Shown here: positions 42,744 through 50,680 of the stretch, piece by piece
Layout of the letters: the number at the start of each line of letters is the position of its first letter
Position numbering within the stretch: the first letter of the stretch is position 1
From: Streptomyces albireticuli
GTDB lineage: Bacteria; Actinomycetota; Actinomycetes; Streptomycetales; Streptomycetaceae
Length of the DNA stretch: 64,000 bases
Assembly (NCBI RefSeq): GCF_021228125.1
Contig: NZ_JAJQQS010000013.1
Coordinates: forward strand, 62,001 to 126,000
Direction of reading: 5' to 3'
The notes under the pieces: generated by a model
The model's database searches: none
What the model was told of the DNA's origin: nothing
Seen by the model: only the letters and a program-made list of their open reading frames with translations
Program-made: the position numbers and the translations under genes

Positions 42744-43370
42744 ATGCAAGAGCCTTACCGCCGTATCCGCGCGACCCACACCCCCACCACGATCACCGTC
42801 TACCAGGCGTATTCACCCCGGCTCGGCCTCCCCGCGGCCCGTGACGGCCGCTTCCCGGCCGCCTGGAAGCGCGACCGCATGACGTGGATCAAGCCGTCGT
42901 TCCTGTGGATGATGTACCGCTGCGGCTGGGCCACGAAGGCCGATCAGGAGTGCGTGCTGGCCGTCGAGATCGACCGCGCCGGATTCGACTGGGCGCTCGG
43001 CAACGCCTGTCTCTCCCACTACGACCGCACCGTGCACGCCGACCACGACGCGTGGAAAAGCGCCCTCAGGTCCGCGCCCACCAGGGTGCAGTGGGACCCC
43101 GAGCGCGACCTGAACCTGCGGGCGCTCCCCCACCGCTCCCTCCAACTCGGCCTCGCCGGCGAGGCGTCGCGCCGCTACGCCGACGAGTGGACCGTGTCCA
43201 TCACGGACGTGACCCCGCTCGCCCGGGAGATCCACGCCCTGGTGACCGCCGGTGACCCGGAGGCGGCGAAACGCCTGCTCCCGGAGGAGCGCCCGTACGA
43301 GAGCGGGGACGAGCTCCTCGCCCACCTCCGGGGTGACGCGGCGGCGAGCGCTCCGAGCCCTCGCGCGTAA
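42744..43370 (+). CDS. DUF4291-family protein, 208 aa
   Basis: Matches DUF4291, with the conserved RATHTPTTITVYQAYSP at the start, RMTWIKPSFLWMMYRCGWA in the middle and VQWDPERDLNLRALPHRSLQLGL later. The family is assigned to the ADP-ribosyltransferase-like fold, but no activity is known to me for this group. ATG 42744 is close to a TGATACT hexamer, giving a short leader. It is single, with a terminator after it. Confidence 0.88.
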   Translation: MQEPYRRIRATHTPTTITVYQAYSPRLGLPAARDGRFPAAWKRDRMTWIKPSFLWMMYRCGWATKADQECVLAVEIDRAGFDWALGNACLSHYDRTVHADHDAWKSALRSAPTRVQWDPERDLNLRALPHRSLQLGLAGEASRRYADEWTVSITDVTPLAREIHALVTAGDPEAAKRLLPEERPYESGDELLAHLRGDAAASAPSPRA

Positions 43371-43381
43371 CCGCGCCTCGC

Positions 43382-43411
43382 CCGGTGCCGGACACGGCCG
43401 CTCGGCACCGG
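43382..43411. terminator. Terminator between DUF4291 and cupin genes
   Basis: CCGGTGCCG (43382-43390) pairs with CGGCACCGG (43403-43411) around a 12-nt loop, between convergent genes. Confidence 0.6.
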
Positions 43412-43497
43412 GGCAGCCGAGCGAACGCCCCCGGTCACCCGCTCCTGGCACGGTCCCGCCCGCGCGCCTCACCGGGTCAAGGGCGCCTGCGCCGCCG

Positions 43498-43947
43498 TCA
43501 CTCCGACGGGATCTCCTCGTAGTCCGCGTAGTCGAAGCCCGGGGCGACCACGCACGTCACCAGTACCGGCTCGGCCCCGGCGGGTTCGGCCGTCTGCCAG
43601 CAGCGCCCGGGGACGAGGAACTGCGGCCGCTCGCCCTCGGCGACGGCACCGCCCACCGTCACCTCGACGGCCCCCGCCGCGCGCGGCGCGGGACCGTTCC
43701 CTCCCAGCCGCATCCGGAGCGGTCCGCCGCCGTGCCACAGCCACAGCTCGTCCGAACGGACGCGGTGCCACCGCGAGGTCTCGCCGGGGTGCAGGAGGTA
43801 ATAGATCCCGGTGGCGAAGGCCCGCGCCCCGCCGTACCCGTCGGGAACCGCCTCCGCCGGGCTCCGCCACGTCTCCCGGAACCACCCGCCCTCGCGAAGG
43901 GGCCGAAGGCCGAGGGACTCCACCAGTTCCGAGATGTCGGCAGCCAT
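43498..43947 (-). CDS. Cupin-fold protein (DUF985 type), 149 aa
   Basis: Shows the family pattern: LGLRPLREGGWFRETWRS, ATGIYYLLHPGETSRWHRVRSDELWLWHGG with the metal-binding-like His pair, and LVTCVVAPGFDYADYEEI at the end. Members are small cytoplasmic double-stranded beta-helix proteins, some of them sugar epimerase-like. The start is ATG 43947. The substrate is unknown. It is 83 nt downstream of the P450 gene on the same strand. Confidence 0.88.
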   Translation of the reverse strand: MAADISELVESLGLRPLREGGWFRETWRSPAEAVPDGYGGARAFATGIYYLLHPGETSRWHRVRSDELWLWHGGGPLRMRLGGNGPAPRAAGAVEVTVGGAVAEGERPQFLVPGRCWQTAEPAGAEPVLVTCVVAPGFDYADYEEIPSE

Positions 43948-44030
43948 GCCGTCAGTCTGACGCACGGCCCTCGTTCCGCGCCGGTTCCTCCCCGTCTTCC
44001 CCCGAACCGTCGTGAACGGACGGTCGGCCG

Positions 44031-45236
44031 TCAGCCGTGCGGCCGGAAGCGCACCGGGAGGCGGGACAGGCCCCGGATCAGGCCCGGGCGCCAGGGGACC
44101 TCCTCCGGGGGTACGGCGAGGGCGAGGTCCGGGAAGCGGTCGAGCAGGGCGGGGAAGGCGACCGCCGCCTCCAGGCGGGCCAGCGGGGCGCCCAGGCAGT
44201 GGTGGACGCCGTGGCCGAAGGCGAGGTGGCCGCCGCCCGTGCGGGGGCGCCGGATGTCGAAGCGGTCCGGTCCGGCGAAGCGGCGCGGGTCCCGGGAGGC
44301 CGAACCGAGCAGGATCAGGACGGCCTCGCCGGCCGGGACGGTCACGCCGCCGATCTCCACGGGCTCGGTGGCCCAGCGGTACGCCGCGGAGGTCACCGGG
44401 CCCTCGTACCTCAGCATCTCCTCGATCGCATCGTCGAGGAGCTCCGGTCCGGCGCGCAGGGCGGAGAGCTGTTCGGGGTGCGTGAGAAGGGCGTACGTGC
44501 CGTTGGCCAGGAGGTTGACGGTGGTCTCGTGGCCCGCGACGAGCAGCAGGAAGGCCATGCCGAGGAGTTCCTCCGGGGAGAGCCGGCCGTCCTCGGTGTC
44601 CCGGGCCCGGACCAGCGCGCTGAGCAGGTCGTCGCCGGGTGACCGGTCCTTGGCGCGGAGGAGGCCGGTGAGGTAGTCGGTCATCGCCCCGGCCGCGGCG
44701 GCCCCGGCCTCGGGTGTCGCCGGGAAGATCATGTCGTGGGACCACTCGTGGAACGCCTCGCGGTCCGCCGCCGGCACTCCGAGCAGCTCGCAGATGACCG
44801 CTATGGGCAGCGGCCGCGCGAAGGACTCGACGAGGTCGGCGCCGCCCAGCGGGGCGATGGCGTCCAGGAGCTCGTCGGTCAGCTGTCGCACGCGCGGCCG
44901 CAGGGCCTCGATGCGGCGGGCGGTGAACTCCCCCGCGACCATCCTGCGCAGCCGGGTGTGGTGGGGCGGGTCGGTCTGGAGCATGTTGCGGCCGATGGCG
45001 TGGCCGCCGTCGTCCGCCCAGCGGGCGGAGTGACGTACGTCGTTGCTCAGCCGGGCGTCGGTGAGCGCGGCCCGTACCTCGTCGTATCCCAGGATCACCC
45101 AGATGTCCCCGGCGCCTTCAGTGGCCACCCGGTGCACGGGGCCCTTGTCGCGGAGGTGGGCGTAGACGGGGTACGGGTCGGCGGTGAAGTCCGTGCCTGC
45201 CGGGGCGAGGGCCGCGAACGCGGGCATGGTGGACAT
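44031..45236 (-). CDS. Cytochrome P450
   Basis: A 401-residue bacterial class I P450. Seen: I-helix LLLVAGHETTVNLL, ExxR in EEMLRYEGPV, the PxxF-type meander RFAGPDRFDIRR, and heme loop FGHGVHHCLGAPLAR with ligand Cys347. It hydroxylates an unknown substrate and needs an external ferredoxin, which is not encoded next to it. ATG 45236 follows AAAGGGCGACAACCC. Divergent from a TetR gene with a 30-bp palindrome between them, so it is probably the TetR target. Confidence 0.94.
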   Translation of the reverse strand: MSTMPAFAALAPAGTDFTADPYPVYAHLRDKGPVHRVATEGAGDIWVILGYDEVRAALTDARLSNDVRHSARWADDGGHAIGRNMLQTDPPHHTRLRRMVAGEFTARRIEALRPRVRQLTDELLDAIAPLGGADLVESFARPLPIAVICELLGVPAADREAFHEWSHDMIFPATPEAGAAAAGAMTDYLTGLLRAKDRSPGDDLLSALVRARDTEDGRLSPEELLGMAFLLLVAGHETTVNLLANGTYALLTHPEQLSALRAGPELLDDAIEEMLRYEGPVTSAAYRWATEPVEIGGVTVPAGEAVLILLGSASRDPRRFAGPDRFDIRRPRTGGGHLAFGHGVHHCLGAPLARLEAAVAFPALLDRFPDLALAVPPEEVPWRPGLIRGLSRLPVRFRPHG

Positions 45237-45286
45237 GGGTTGTCGCCCTTTCGTCGTCCGGTCATGACCCCGGACAGGCCACGACC

Positions 45287-45350
45287 CGTCAAATGGGGAG
45301 TGCTCCCCGTTTGACGGTCGAAACGCTAGCAACGAAACGGGGAGTGGTCC
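45287..45350. promoter_or_regulatory. TetR operator: 30-bp palindrome plus half-related second site
   Basis: 45287-45316 is an inverted repeat with arms CGTCAAA-GGGGAG and CTCCCC-TTTGACG (one unpaired base per arm and a 2-bp centre). A related sequence AAACGGGGAGTGGTCC follows at 45335-45350. Both sit between the P450 and TetR starts, so one regulator could control both directions. Confidence 0.75.
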
Positions 45351-45410
45351 ACGCTTTCTTGCTAAGGTGCTGCTCACAAGGGCGAGGACGACATCGGGCG
45401 GGGGACGGCA

Positions 45411-46112
45411 ATGAGCGTCGACGGCACACAGGGCGGCGGGTCACCGGCCGGGAACGAACGCCCGGCCCCCCTGCGCCGCGACGCCCGGCGCAACCGCGAG
45501 CTGCTCGTCGCCGCCGCCCGGGAGATCTACGCCGAGCAGGGCGTGGACGCCCCGCTGGACGACATCGCCCGCCGCGCGGGCGTCGGCAACGCCACTCTCT
45601 ACCGGCGCTTCCCCACCCGGGGCGCGCTCATCGAGGCGGTCTTCGGCGAGGGCCTCACCGACACCCTGCGCCGCGGCGAGGACGCCCGGCACGCCGAGGA
45701 CGCCTGGGAAGGCCTGGTCCGCTACCTCGAGTACATCTTCGCGGGCCTGGCGGAGGACCGGGGCGCCAACGACCTGATGACCACCGGCGTTCAGGGCATC
45801 CCTTCCCTGGAGGCCCTCAAGGCCCATCACCACGGCACGGTCTCCCTGCTGATCCACCGCGCCCAGGACCAGGGCACGCTGCGCGGCGACGTCGTCGTGG
45901 AGGACCTGCTCTTCGCGCTGGCCGCCCTGGGCCGGGTCGTGCCCGCTTCCGAGACCGTCGCCCCGGGCGCCTGGCGACGTCACCTCCGCCTGCTCCTGGA
46001 CGGCCTGCGGGCCGAGGCCGCCCGCCCGCTGCCCGTACCGCCGCTCGCCCCCGGCCAACTCGCCGGGGCGCTCCAGACCCTGGCCTCCCAGGGCCGCCCG
46101 GCCGGCGACTGA
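45411..46112 (+). CDS. TetR-family regulator of the P450 gene
   Basis: A 233-residue regulator. The HTH spans about 22-70: RRDARRNRELLVAAAREIYAEQGVDAPLDDIARRAGVGNATLYRRFPTRGALIEAVF, read in parts. The C-terminal ligand domain is helical and of the TetR_C_33-like kind. The start is ATG 45411. It is divergent from the P450 with a palindromic operator in between, so a P450 substrate or product is a likely ligand. Confidence 0.9.
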   Translation: MSVDGTQGGGSPAGNERPAPLRRDARRNRELLVAAAREIYAEQGVDAPLDDIARRAGVGNATLYRRFPTRGALIEAVFGEGLTDTLRRGEDARHAEDAWEGLVRYLEYIFAGLAEDRGANDLMTTGVQGIPSLEALKAHHHGTVSLLIHRAQDQGTLRGDVVVEDLLFALAALGRVVPASETVAPGAWRRHLRLLLDGLRAEAARPLPVPPLAPGQLAGALQTLASQGRPAGD

Positions 46113-46279
46113 CCCCTCGCTCCGAGAGCGGCCACCCCGGACCAGAAGAACCCTCAACCCGTCCCGTCCGTACCGCAGTTGCCCCGGATCCGCCGCGTGC
46201 CACGGCCGCCCCGGGCCCCGCGCCCCCGTCGGCGCCCTCGGTTTGCGCACCCCTCGTCCGTAATGCTTGCATCGCGGGC

Positions 46280-46807
46280 ATGACACTTACCTTTCTCCGT
46301 GACCCGCGACTCACCCCCGAGGCTCGCGAGGAGTTCTTCCGGCTCTGGTTCGAGGTCTCCGAGGCCGGTGGCGCCGTCGGGTTCGTCCCGCCCGTCGACC
46401 CCGGGGCCGTCCGCTCGGCCACCGCGCGCGTCGCCGAGGTCGTGGGCTCCGGCGAGCAGCGGATGCTGGGCGCCTACGAGGGCGGCGCGGACGGGCGCCT
46501 GGTCGGCACGGCGTTCCTCAGGCTCAACTCCGACTTCAAGATGAGGCACTGGGCCATGGTGGTCCTGGTCATGATGCATCCCTCGCACCAGGGCACCGGC
46601 ATGGGCGGGGCACTGCTGACGGAAACGATCGCGTTCGCCCGTTCGCTCGGCCTGGAGGCGCTGCGGCTGGAGGTGCGCGGCGGCGAGGGCACCGAGGACT
46701 TCTACGCGCGCTACGGCTTCAAGGAGGTCGGCCGGGTGCCCGGCGGGCTGCGCGTCGGCGAGGGTGACGACCGCGACGACATCCTGATGTGGCTCCCGCT
46801 GGCATGA
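46280..46807 (+). CDS. GNAT-family N-acetyltransferase, 175 aa
   Basis: A single GNAT domain. The acetyl-CoA motif is MMHPSHQGTGMGGALLTETIAFARSLG and the end has LRLEVRGGEGTEDFYARYGFKEVGRVP. The acceptor is unknown. ATG 46280 has no strong ribosome site. Downstream, 46808-46880 is a GC-only inverted-repeat stretch that should terminate the transcript before the RiPP genes. Confidence 0.88.
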   Translation: MTLTFLRDPRLTPEAREEFFRLWFEVSEAGGAVGFVPPVDPGAVRSATARVAEVVGSGEQRMLGAYEGGADGRLVGTAFLRLNSDFKMRHWAMVVLVMMHPSHQGTGMGGALLTETIAFARSLGLEALRLEVRGGEGTEDFYARYGFKEVGRVPGGLRVGEGDDRDDILMWLPLA

Positions 46808-46903
46808 GGGAGCCGGGCCCGGGCCGTGGACCCGCGGCCGGGCCGTGAACCCGGGCCCGGGCCCCGGGCCGGCCCGGCAAGATGGACGCCGTTCCTCCAC
46901 TCT

Positions 46904-46924
46904 TCACACGCGTTTCGCATGTGA
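46904..46924. promoter_or_regulatory. Inverted repeat upstream of the RiPP precursor
   Basis: TCACA (46904-46908) and TGTGA (46920-46924) flank 11 bp, 91 bp before the precursor start. It is a candidate operator in the only intergenic region upstream of the RiPP operon. Confidence 0.4.
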
Positions 46925-47015
46925 CACCCCTTCAAAAACGGCGGGCCGGGGCGCACCCTACGCACTGGGCCGGATCCCCCGGCACCACCTCAGCCCGCCG
47001 AGCGAAAGGGACGAC

Positions 47016-47123
47016 ATGGAGAAGGACATCATCCACAACGATCCACTCGAGGAGGCCGAGGACGGCGAGTACCAGACCGGTATGCGCCTCATCGACATCC
47101 CCATCCCCGCCGTCAGGGAGTAA
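47016..47123 (+). CDS. RiPP precursor peptide, 35 aa
   Basis: ATG 47016 follows GCGAAAGGGACGAC. The first 22 residues are strongly acidic (eight Asp/Glu; NDPLEEAEDGEYQTG), as expected of a leader. The C-terminal MRLIDIPIPAVRE is short, hydrophobic and proline-containing and is the likely core. There are no Cys and few Ser/Thr, so lanthionine or azoline chemistry is unlikely. The gene lies 116 nt before a RiPP-type radical SAM gene, on the same strand, with a hairpin in between. Identification rests on size, composition and context. Confidence 0.75.
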   Translation: MEKDIIHNDPLEEAEDGEYQTGMRLIDIPIPAVRE

Positions 47124-47130
47124 ACGGACC

Positions 47131-47160
47131 GGGGCGGGCCAGGCGACCCTGGCCCGCCCC
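47131..47160 (+). promoter_or_regulatory. Attenuator hairpin between precursor and radical SAM genes
   Basis: A perfect 13-bp stem (47131-47143 with 47148-47160; GGGGCGGGCCAGG / CCTGGCCCGCCCC) with a CGAC loop, seven bases after the precursor stop. There is no U run. It should partly stop transcription, or protect the 3' end, so that precursor mRNA exceeds enzyme mRNA. Confidence 0.75.
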
Positions 47161-47239
47161 TCCGCCTCGGCGGCCCGCCGGCCGCACCCCGCCGTCGCAC
47201 GTCTCCCGGACCACCGACGACCCGCGAAAGAGGTCGATC

Positions 47240-49192
47240 GTGCAGATACTCCTGGTGAACATGCCGTGGGCCTCCATCGACCTCCCGTCGCTGGCCCTCG
47301 GAATCCTCAAACGCAGTGTCGACGAGCGTGTCCCGGACTCCCACGCCGAAGTGATGCACGCCAACATCGACTATGTCGACTGGGTGACCGGGCGTACCGG
47401 ATTCACGCTTCGCGACTACGAGTACTACTCCCTCGCCTCGTACTTCCTCGGGTGTGGCGACTGGGTGTTCTCCTCGGCCCTGTACGGCGACCCGGGGTGG
47501 CGGGTCGAGGAGTTCACCGAGGCGACACGCGCGAGGCTCTCCGAAGACCGGCTGGAGCAGGCCCGGATGCTGCACACCGTGGCCGAGGAGTTCGTCCTGG
47601 ACGTCGCCCGGCGCGTCGTGGACCTGGCGCCGGACGTCGTCGGGTTCACCTCCACCTTCCAGCAGAACACCGCCGCGCTGGCCGCCGCGCGGCACGTCAA
47701 ACGGCTCGCCCCCGGCATCGTCACCGTCCTGGGCGGCGCGAACTGCGACGGCAAGCAGGGCGAGGCGCTCCACCGCAACTTCACCTTTGTCGACCATGTG
47801 GTGCGGGGCGAGGCGGAGGAGTCGTTCCCGGCCCTGCTGGCCGCGATCGGCCGTAAGGAGGAGCCGGCCGGTGTGCCGGGGATCTGCTGGCGGGACGGGC
47901 TGAGCCGCTCCGTCGTCAATCCCATGAACACCAGGCCGCTGCCGCCCGCGGCGATCCTGCCGCCCGACTACACCGGCTACTTCGAACGCCTCGCGTCCTC
48001 CCGCGCCCGCTCCTGGGTCGAGCCCAAGCTCGTCGTGGAGGGGGCCCGCGGCTGCTGGTGGGGGGAGAAGCACCACTGCACGTTCTGCGGCCTGAACGGC
48101 TCCTCCATGCAGTTCCGCAGCAAGAACCCGGGCGTCTTCTTCGAGGAGATCGTGGAACTGGCCCGCAGACACCGTGTCCTGGACATGTACGTGGTCGACA
48201 ACATCCTCGACATGAACTACCTGAAGTCGCTGCTCCCCCGGCTGAAGGAGAGCGGCTACGACCTCAGGCTCCAGTACGAGATCAAGTCCAATATGCGGCT
48301 GAATCAACTGCGGACCCTCGCCGAGGCGGGGGTCGTCTACGTCCAGCCCGGGATCGAGAACCTGAACAGCAAGGTGCTGGCCCTGATGGACAAGGGCGTC
48401 ACCGGCTGCCAGAACGTCCGCATGCTGCGCGACGCCGCCACGGCCGGTCTCACGGTGGCCTGGAACTACCTGCACGGGTTCCCCGGCGAGGAGGCCGGGG
48501 ACTACGACGACGCCGTCGCCCAGATGCCCGCCCTGGAGCACCTCAATCCACCCGCGAGCCAGTCCGCCCGGATCGCCGTCGAGCGGTTCAGCCCGTACTT
48601 CGACAACCCCGGACTCGGCTTCTCCGAGCTCCGGCCGGCCCAGCAGTATCGATTCATCTTCGACCTGCCCGAGGCGGAGTTGTTCGACCTGGCGTACATC
48701 TTCGACGTGCCTCCCCGCGGCATCGCCGACGAGGTCGTCGACCGGCTCAACGCCGCCGTCGCCACCTGGCAGCGGGCCTACGCGGGCAGCCGTCTGACCC
48801 ATTGCGACTTCGGCGACCGGATCGTGCTGGTCAGCAGGCGGCGCGCCTTCGACTGGACCGTCCTGGAGCTGACCGGCCCCGAGGAGACGGCGCTGTTCCG
48901 CCTGCTCGACCAGCCGCACACGGTCACCGCCGCCGCGCGCAAGCTGCGGGCGGCGGCCGGGGCCGGGGCCGACCGGGCCCCGGCCGGCCCCGGCGATCCG
49001 GGGGAGGACCGGGTGCGGCAAACACTGCGGCACTGGCGGAGCCTCGGCCTGGTCTACGAGGACGGTGGTCAGTACGTGCACGTGGCGCCGGCCTCCGTCA
49101 ACCAGGAGTTGCTGCGCCTCGGTTACCTCAAGGAGAACGACGCCCGGGAGGCCGCGGACCTCGCGGCGCGGCTCGAGTCGGCGCCCGCGTGA
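47240..49192 (+). CDS. RiPP maturation radical SAM enzyme (B12-binding type)
   Basis: A 650-residue protein. The N-terminal 200 residues form a cobalamin-binding-like Rossmann region (ILLVNMPWASIDLPSLALGILK; VVGFTSTFQQNTAALAAARHVK; VLGGANCDG). The radical SAM domain binds its cluster with Cys272, Cys280 and Cys283 in CWWGEKHHCTFCG, an unusual CX7CX2C spacing. YEIKSN, VQPGIENLNS and GLTVAWNYLHGFPGE follow. This matches 'RiPP maturation radical SAM protein 1' (TIGR03975), probable C-methyltransferases. The C-terminal 130 residues resemble a winged-helix, leader-binding-like domain. GTG 47240 follows GAAAGAGGTCGATC. It is coupled with the DUF5825-type gene 31 nt on. Confidence 0.9.
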   Translation: MQILLVNMPWASIDLPSLALGILKRSVDERVPDSHAEVMHANIDYVDWVTGRTGFTLRDYEYYSLASYFLGCGDWVFSSALYGDPGWRVEEFTEATRARLSEDRLEQARMLHTVAEEFVLDVARRVVDLAPDVVGFTSTFQQNTAALAAARHVKRLAPGIVTVLGGANCDGKQGEALHRNFTFVDHVVRGEAEESFPALLAAIGRKEEPAGVPGICWRDGLSRSVVNPMNTRPLPPAAILPPDYTGYFERLASSRARSWVEPKLVVEGARGCWWGEKHHCTFCGLNGSSMQFRSKNPGVFFEEIVELARRHRVLDMYVVDNILDMNYLKSLLPRLKESGYDLRLQYEIKSNMRLNQLRTLAEAGVVYVQPGIENLNSKVLALMDKGVTGCQNVRMLRDAATAGLTVAWNYLHGFPGEEAGDYDDAVAQMPALEHLNPPASQSARIAVERFSPYFDNPGLGFSELRPAQQYRFIFDLPEAELFDLAYIFDVPPRGIADEVVDRLNAAVATWQRAYAGSRLTHCDFGDRIVLVSRRRAFDWTVLELTGPEETALFRLLDQPHTVTAAARKLRAAAGAGADRAPAGPGDPGEDRVRQTLRHWRSLGLVYEDGGQYVHVAPASVNQELLRLGYLKENDAREAADLAARLESAPA

Positions 49193-49223
49193 CGGCGGGC
49201 GGGCACCTGTCCGGAGGAGGACG

Positions 49224-49892
49224 ATGACCACGAGCACCGAAGCCGCGCCCGCCACCGCGTTCGCGGTGACCGCCTGGCGCGACCACGACCGTTCGGTGTG
49301 CCGGGTGGCCGGCATGGAGCTGGGCCTCTTGGAGGTGCCCTCCGGGCCCGTCGTCGACGGCGCGGACGCGCTCTTCGCCGCCGGCGCCCGGCGGGTGGCC
49401 CTCCCCCGGCCGGTGGACCTGACCGGCGCGACGGATCCCGCCTGGGACGTCCGTGCGCTGAGCCTGGTCGGCGCGCTCACCGGCCTGGCCGTCGCGGTGG
49501 ACTGGCAGGCCCGTATCGCCGACGCCCCGGAGGCATGGGTACCGCTGGGCCATCTCCACCCTCCCCGCACCCTGTCCGGGCCCCCGGACGCCGAGGGTGC
49601 CCTGAGGAACTGGCGCGACAGCTTCTACCTCTGCAAGTGCGCCTACCGCCAAGGGCCCGGCTTCCTCCAGGTCCGCGACCGCCGCCGCGGGCAGCTGCGC
49701 CGGTTCACCATCGACGACCCGGGCTACCGGCGTGCGATCGCCACCCTGGCCGACGGCGCTCCGGCCGCCTCCGTCCCACCGGCCGTACTGGCCGACCTCC
49801 TCCAGGAGGAACTGGCGATCGAGGTCGGCGACCACGTCTGGTGGGCGCCCTATCAGGTACGGCGCTGGCCGATGGCGGCACTGGTGATCTGA
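49224..49892 (+). CDS. DUF5825-type RiPP partner protein, 222 aa
   Basis: Soluble protein with RVAGMELGLLEVPSGPVV, VAVDWQARIADAPEAW, and a central segment SFYLCKCAYRQGPGFLQVRDRRRG carrying a CKC pair. The position after a TIGR03975 radical SAM gene and the general pattern fit DUF5825, a family of unknown function found in such loci. A role in precursor recognition or in delivering peptide to the radical enzyme is inferred. ATG 49224 follows GGAGGAGGACG. It is the last gene of the operon, before a strong hairpin. Confidence 0.72.
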   Translation: MTTSTEAAPATAFAVTAWRDHDRSVCRVAGMELGLLEVPSGPVVDGADALFAAGARRVALPRPVDLTGATDPAWDVRALSLVGALTGLAVAVDWQARIADAPEAWVPLGHLHPPRTLSGPPDAEGALRNWRDSFYLCKCAYRQGPGFLQVRDRRRGQLRRFTIDDPGYRRAIATLADGAPAASVPPAVLADLLQEELAIEVGDHVWWAPYQVRRWPMAALVI

Positions 49893-49907
49893 CGCGGGCC
49901 GGCCGTC

Positions 49908-49937
49908 GCCGCGCCTCCCCGCCACGGGAGGCGCGGC
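49908..49937 (+). terminator. Terminator of the RiPP operon
   Basis: A perfect 12-bp stem (49908-49919 with 49926-49937; GCCGCGCCTCCC / GGGAGGCGCGGC) and a 6-nt loop, 15 bp after the stop of the last gene. Confidence 0.8.
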
Positions 49938-50071
49938 TCACGGCGGGCGCGCGACCGGACGGACAAAGGAAGATGTAACACCCACGTAACCGTGCGCTCA
50001 TGACACCCCGTGACGGAAGGGCCGGTGTTAGCTTGTGACCTCTTGTCCCACTGGACGTCACGGAGGAAATC

Positions 50072-50578
50072 GTGCGCAGAGCAGCACAGTTCACGGGGGC
50101 GGCGCTGGTCGCCGCTGTGCTGATGACCGGTTGCGGCAGCGGTGGCGACAAGGACGGAGGCAAGAAGGAGGCCGGCGCTCCGTCCGCCGCCCCCTCGCCG
50201 CCGGCGGGTGACGGGGCCTCCGGAGGCAAGGGCGGGAGCGCGCTCGACGGCGTCTACGCCGCGCGGTCCGGCGACGGCCCTGTCGGCCTGTCCGTCTATC
50301 AGGGCAAGGCCGCCCTTTACGCCGACAGCGGCAAGCGCGCCTGCACCGGCACCGTGGGCGTCGACAAGAAGCCGGTGACCTTCACCCTCACCTGCGCCGA
50401 CGGCAACACCGACCGCGCGTCCGGCAAGGTCGACCAGGCGGACGGCAAGACGCTCGTCGTCTCCTGGGCCGACGGCAGGAAGGACACCTTCTCGCGGACG
50501 GGTGACGCCGCCCAGCTGCCCGACCCGGCCAAGCTGGGCGGTGGCGGGCTCCCCGCGCCGACGAAGCTCGGCGGCTGA
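50072..50578 (+). CDS. Secreted lipoprotein, 168 aa
   Basis: Lipobox VLMTGCGSG after a short basic and hydrophobic N-terminus; the mature part starts with a Gly/Lys/Pro/Ser-rich linker of about 35 residues. A small beta domain follows with two Cys (KRACTGTVG, FTLTCADGN) likely paired. Its WADGRKDTFSR end is followed by LPDPAKLGGG and PAPTKLGG, a duplicated tail motif. The family is not recognised. GTG 50072 follows CACGGAGGAAATC, and a TTAGCT -10 lies near 50028. Confidence 0.82.
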   Translation: MRRAAQFTGAALVAAVLMTGCGSGGDKDGGKKEAGAPSAAPSPPAGDGASGGKGGSALDGVYAARSGDGPVGLSVYQGKAALYADSGKRACTGTVGVDKKPVTFTLTCADGNTDRASGKVDQADGKTLVVSWADGRKDTFSRTGDAAQLPDPAKLGGGGLPAPTKLGG

Positions 50579-50680
50579 GCCCGGCCCCGTCGCCGAGGGA
50601 ACCGGCAGGACCGCCGGCTCCCGGGGGAACACCGGAAGCCGGTCGGCCGGTCCGTCCTCGCGGGCCCGTCGCTCCGATGT

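Noticed and set aside
46808..46880. GC-only repeated stretch before the RiPP genes as a possible small RNA
   Set aside because: It is nested GGGCCC/CCCGGG sequence with many possible foldings and no promoter; read as terminator-like low-complexity DNA.
46958..49570. An 870-codon frame opposite the RiPP genes
   Set aside because: It runs through the precursor, the hairpin and the radical SAM gene, which has a complete cofactor motif on the other strand.
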